Source of the DNA: FEN-1219 sp039933105
GTDB lineage: Bacteria; Pseudomonadota; Gammaproteobacteria; Steroidobacterales; Rariloculaceae
Reading direction: 5' to 3'
Assembly (NCBI GenBank): GCA_039933105.1
Contig: JBDTOT010000017.1
Coordinates: 32,461 to 96,460 of the forward strand
Length of the DNA: 64,000 bases
Part shown: positions 62,080-64,000 of the stretch, in pieces
Numbering within the stretch: position 1 is the stretch's first letter
Layout of the letters: the number at the start of each line of letters is the position of its first letter
Notes under the pieces: model-generated
Told to the model about the DNA's origin: nothing
The model's input: only the letters and a program-made list of their open reading frames with translations
Databases searched by the model: none
Program-made: the position numbers and the translations under genes

Positions 62080-62802
62080 TCCTCGCCTGAGGCGTGGATC
62101 GCGTTAACGACGCTGACATTGCTCGAGATCGTTCTCGGCATCGACAACATCATCTTCATTAGTATTCTCGTTGGCCGCCTGCCCGAAGCACAGCGGCCAA
62201 GAGCCCGAGTTCTTGGGCTCGCATTCGCCATGGGCACGCGGATCCTACTGTTGTTGCTGTTGACGTGGATCATGCGGCTCAATGCGAATCTGTTCACCGC
62301 CTTTGGCGTCGACATCTCTGGGCGTGACCTGATTTTGATCGGCGGCGGTCTGTTCCTGATCGCGAAGTCCACGCTCGAGATCCACTCGAGTCTCGAAGTC
62401 GAGCACGCGGAAGGCCAAGTGGCCCGGCACGCCGGGTTCCTCAGCGTGATCTTTCAGATCGGCATCATCGACATCGTGTTCTCGCTGGATTCCGTGATCA
62501 CGGCCGTCGGTTTGGCCAACGACGTGGTGGTCATGATCATCGCGATCGTGTTGGCCGTCATCGTGATGATGTTCGCGGCGGGGGCGATCGGTCGTTTCGT
62601 TGACAATCACCCGACGATCAAGATGCTCGCGCTCAGCTTCCTGGTGCTGATCGGCGTGGCATTGATCGCGGAGGGCGCCGACGTCCACGTGCCAAAGAGC
62701 TACATTTACTTCGCGATGGCGTTCTCGGTGGCCGTCGAGATGTTGAATCTGCGCCTGCGCCGCGGCCGCAAGCCGATACAGCTAACGAAAAAAGGCCCCT
62801 GA
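62068..62802 (+). CDS. TerC-family integral membrane protein
   Basis: 244 residues, about seven membrane helices. The family's acidic motifs are present: EIVLGIDNIIF in helix 1-2 and DIVFSLDSVITAVG later. TerC members act in manganese export (MntX/Alx-like) or tellurite resistance. The start codon sits in the loop of a strong hairpin described separately. Lies 18 bases after dsbC. Confidence 0.87.
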   Translation: MEWLSSPEAWIALTTLTLLEIVLGIDNIIFISILVGRLPEAQRPRARVLGLAFAMGTRILLLLLLTWIMRLNANLFTAFGVDISGRDLILIGGGLFLIAKSTLEIHSSLEVEHAEGQVARHAGFLSVIFQIGIIDIVFSLDSVITAVGLANDVVVMIIAIVLAVIVMMFAAGAIGRFVDNHPTIKMLALSFLVLIGVALIAEGADVHVPKSYIYFAMAFSVAVEMLNLRLRRGRKPIQLTKKGP

Positions 62803-62836
62803 GGGCTCGGCGGCCGACCATGGCCGAGGGGGATCA

Positions 62837-63208
62837 ATGCACGGGTTTGAATTCGATCTGACAAACGGCGCTCACATCCTGCGAGTCATGTGCGGGCTGT
62901 TTCTTCTGCCGCACCTGTTCGTGAAGTTCCGCAATCAGGATTTCGTCAAAGGGTTCATGGAGAAGGCCGGCCTGCGTCCGCCACTCGCGTGGCTCTATGC
63001 GTCGTTCGCTGTGGAAATCCTAGCGTCGATCGGTTTGATCTTCGGCCTCTACACTCGCTATGCCGCGGTGCTTGCGGCCCTGTTCCTGATTGTCGCGGCG
63101 TGGGCCAGCTGGCGCGTGTCCGCCGGCAAATGGATGTGGAACTTCGGTGGCGCCGAGTACCCGCTGTTCTGGGCGATTTGCTGTTGCGTCGTTGCCCTGC
63201 AGGCCTGA
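62837..63208 (+). CDS. DoxX-family membrane protein
   Basis: 123 residues, four membrane helices. RVMCGLFLLPHLFVKF, then FAVEILASIGLIFGLYTRYAAV are DoxX-type. The family includes thiosulfate:quinone and other redox membrane subunits, but most members have no known job. It lies 34 bases after terC. Confidence 0.8.
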   Translation: MHGFEFDLTNGAHILRVMCGLFLLPHLFVKFRNQDFVKGFMEKAGLRPPLAWLYASFAVEILASIGLIFGLYTRYAAVLAALFLIVAAWASWRVSAGKWMWNFGGAEYPLFWAICCCVVALQA

Positions 63209-63215
63209 GCCTGCA

Positions 63216-63536
63216 TCAGTCCGTACTCGACACCTTCATCAGGGCCAGCCCCGAGACGATCAGCAGGGCTGCGACCACCCGCAGCGCGCTGACCTGCTCG
63301 TTCAGCACCCAGGCTCCGACCAGGAACGCGCCGACAGCGCCGATCCCTGTCCACACCGCGTAGGCTGTGCCGAGGGGCAGCGTGCGCATCGAAAACGACA
63401 GCAGCACGAAGCTCGCGATCATCGTCACGATCGTGACCGCGGAAGGCGCGAACTTCGTAAAGCCCGCGGATTGCTTCATGTAGTACGCCCACACGACTTC
63501 GAGGGCGCCGGCGAAGATCAATAGCATCCAGGCCAT
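63216..63536 (-). CDS. SMR-family transporter, SugE/Gdx-like
   Basis: 106 residues from ATG 63536, which follows GGAGAG. AGALEVVWAYYMKQSAGFT carries the essential membrane Glu; LPLGTAYAVWTGIGAVGAFLVG is the SMR signature. The GTAYAVWTGIG form and W-rich start fit the Gdx (guanidinium exporter) subgroup rather than EmrE. No guanidine riboswitch is visible upstream. Confidence 0.87.
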   Translation of the reverse strand: MAWMLLIFAGALEVVWAYYMKQSAGFTKFAPSAVTIVTMIASFVLLSFSMRTLPLGTAYAVWTGIGAVGAFLVGAWVLNEQVSALRVVAALLIVSGLALMKVSSTD

Positions 63537-63637
63537 CCGGCTCTCCATCTACAGAGCCGGGTCGTCCCGGACGTTTGACCCAATCGTGGGGGAGGTCGTG
63601 GCCTCGCTTGCAACGGTTGACCGAAGGGTCATCGAGT

Positions 63638-63724
63638 TGGTGCCGGGAGAGGGACTTGAACCCACACTCTATTTCTAGAACCGGATTTTGAGTCCGGCGC
63701 GTCTACCAATTCCGCCATCCCGGC
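63638..63724 (-). tRNA. tRNA-Leu (anticodon CAA)
   Basis: The minus strand folds to a complete tRNA: acceptor GCCGGGA/TCCCGGC, D-arm with GGTAGACGC, anticodon arm CCGGA-CTCAAAA-TCCGG (anticodon CAA), a long class II variable arm, T-arm with GGTTCAAGTCC, discriminator A and an encoded CCA. It reads UUG codons. No adjoining integrase or repeat points to use as an attachment site. Confidence 0.95.
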
Positions 63725-63859
63725 GACGCTAGATCCCCCGCTCGATGCGGCCCCTCGTGGGGCGCGACGCGGTGGGCGCACAGTGTGCCAAAAAGGTACC
63801 GTCGGACGCCAGGCCGCCGCGACCCTTTCCGCGCATGTCGCATCTAAGCTCAAGAGCCT

Positions 63860-64000
63860 ATGTACAAGCCGTTCCTTAAGGTCGACGCCGCTCTTCTCGC
63901 TCGCGCACAACACTGCGATCGCGGCTGGTCTCGCGGACCGCATCGCGTTTCTCGACGAGCAACTCGTCTTCAGCGCTGCCGGCAAGTTCCCCGCGCCGCA
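63860..64000 (+). CDS. truncated unknown gene at the right edge, possibly frameshifted
   Basis: ATG 63860 opens MYKPFLKVDAALLARA and stays open to the window end, but after about 16 codons the residues become Arg/Cys-rich (HCDRGWSRGPHRVSRR). The other forward frame then reads AHNTAIAAGLADRIAFLDEQL, which looks like real protein. A one-base loss near 63903-63907 would join the two. I cannot name the family, and the gene continues outside the window. Confidence 0.3.
   Translation, partial: MYKPFLKVDAALLARAQHCDRGWSRGPHRVSRRATRLQRCRQVPRAA

Noticed and set aside
63638..63724. tRNA-Leu as a genomic-island attachment site
   Set aside because: No integrase, direct repeat of the tRNA end or change of gene style is seen next to it.
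1..64000. CRISPR arrays, insertion sequences or prophage
   Set aside because: I found no regularly spaced repeats, transposase, capsid or integrase-type genes on either strand.

Overview
The window is dense, high-G+C proteobacterial chromosome: about sixty genes, short spacers, many ATGA/TGATG overlaps and frequent GTG starts. xerD followed by dsbC, zapE, ubiX, an ETF-quinone oxidoreductase, TonB receptors and diderm lipoproteins fit a gammaproteobacterium, possibly a Steroidobacter/Nevskiales-like lineage; the genus-level guess is weak. I see no insertion sequence, prophage or CRISPR array.

Layout. 1-0.9 kb: 3' part of a MetE-like methyltransferase. 0.9-6.2 kb: a methyltransferase, then a tightly coupled envelope-glycan cassette (GtrB-like GT2, GtrA-like flippase, ChbG/HpnK-like deacetylase, methyltransferase, GT-C-like membrane protein). 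6.2-12.8 kb: protocatechuate 4,5-cleavage genes: ligC and ligI on one strand, ligAB with a VOC dioxygenase-like gene and a methyltransferase on the other, plus an aldehyde dehydrogenase. LigAB, LigC and LigI together take protocatechuate (or a relative) through CHMS and PDC to OMA; the lower pathway (LigU/J/K) is not here. 12.8-17.5 kb: modCB without modA, ubiX, a type IV pilin gene broken by one stop codon, and xdhC.

17.5-29.5 kb is the most unusual part: two divergent operons of secreted or lipidated proteins. The left one has a DUF1588-like CxxCH protein, a lipoprotein with a duplicated CxxCH/HNCW module plus a LamG domain, and a Tat-type DUF1501-like protein. The right one has a hydrazine-synthase-alpha-like heme lipoprotein, an SH3-plus-barrel protein, a lipidated beta-barrel, a TlpA thioredoxin, a DUF4266 lipoprotein ending in GCGCN and a DUF3570 barrel. 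I propose an undescribed envelope redox or metal system.

29.5-42.2 kb: moeA, TPR and TonB-like proteins, a BepA-like M48 protease, a PQQ-dehydrogenase/diheme fusion, glnS, an LspA homologue, dodecin, DUF3597, and an overlapping methyltransferase/FAD-oxidoreductase pair resembling TmsB/TmsA (10-methyl fatty acids). 42.4-46.3 kb: moaA-C-D-E, a mocA-like gene, a GNAT gene and moaB/mog. With modBC, moeA and xdhC this implies molybdoenzymes, probably of the xanthine dehydrogenase type. 46.3-50.4 kb: a TPP riboswitch heading a thiamine-salvage operon (TonB receptor, YkoF-like binder, PnuT, kinase). 50.4-64 kb: central metabolism and housekeeping (HIBADH-like, tesB, gamma-carbonic anhydrase, gpmA, tryptophan 2,3-dioxygenase, zapE, acetoacetyl-CoA synthetase, ETF-QO, plsC-like, xerD, dsbC, terC, doxX, SugE/Gdx), a tRNA-Leu(CAA) and a truncated gene at the right edge.
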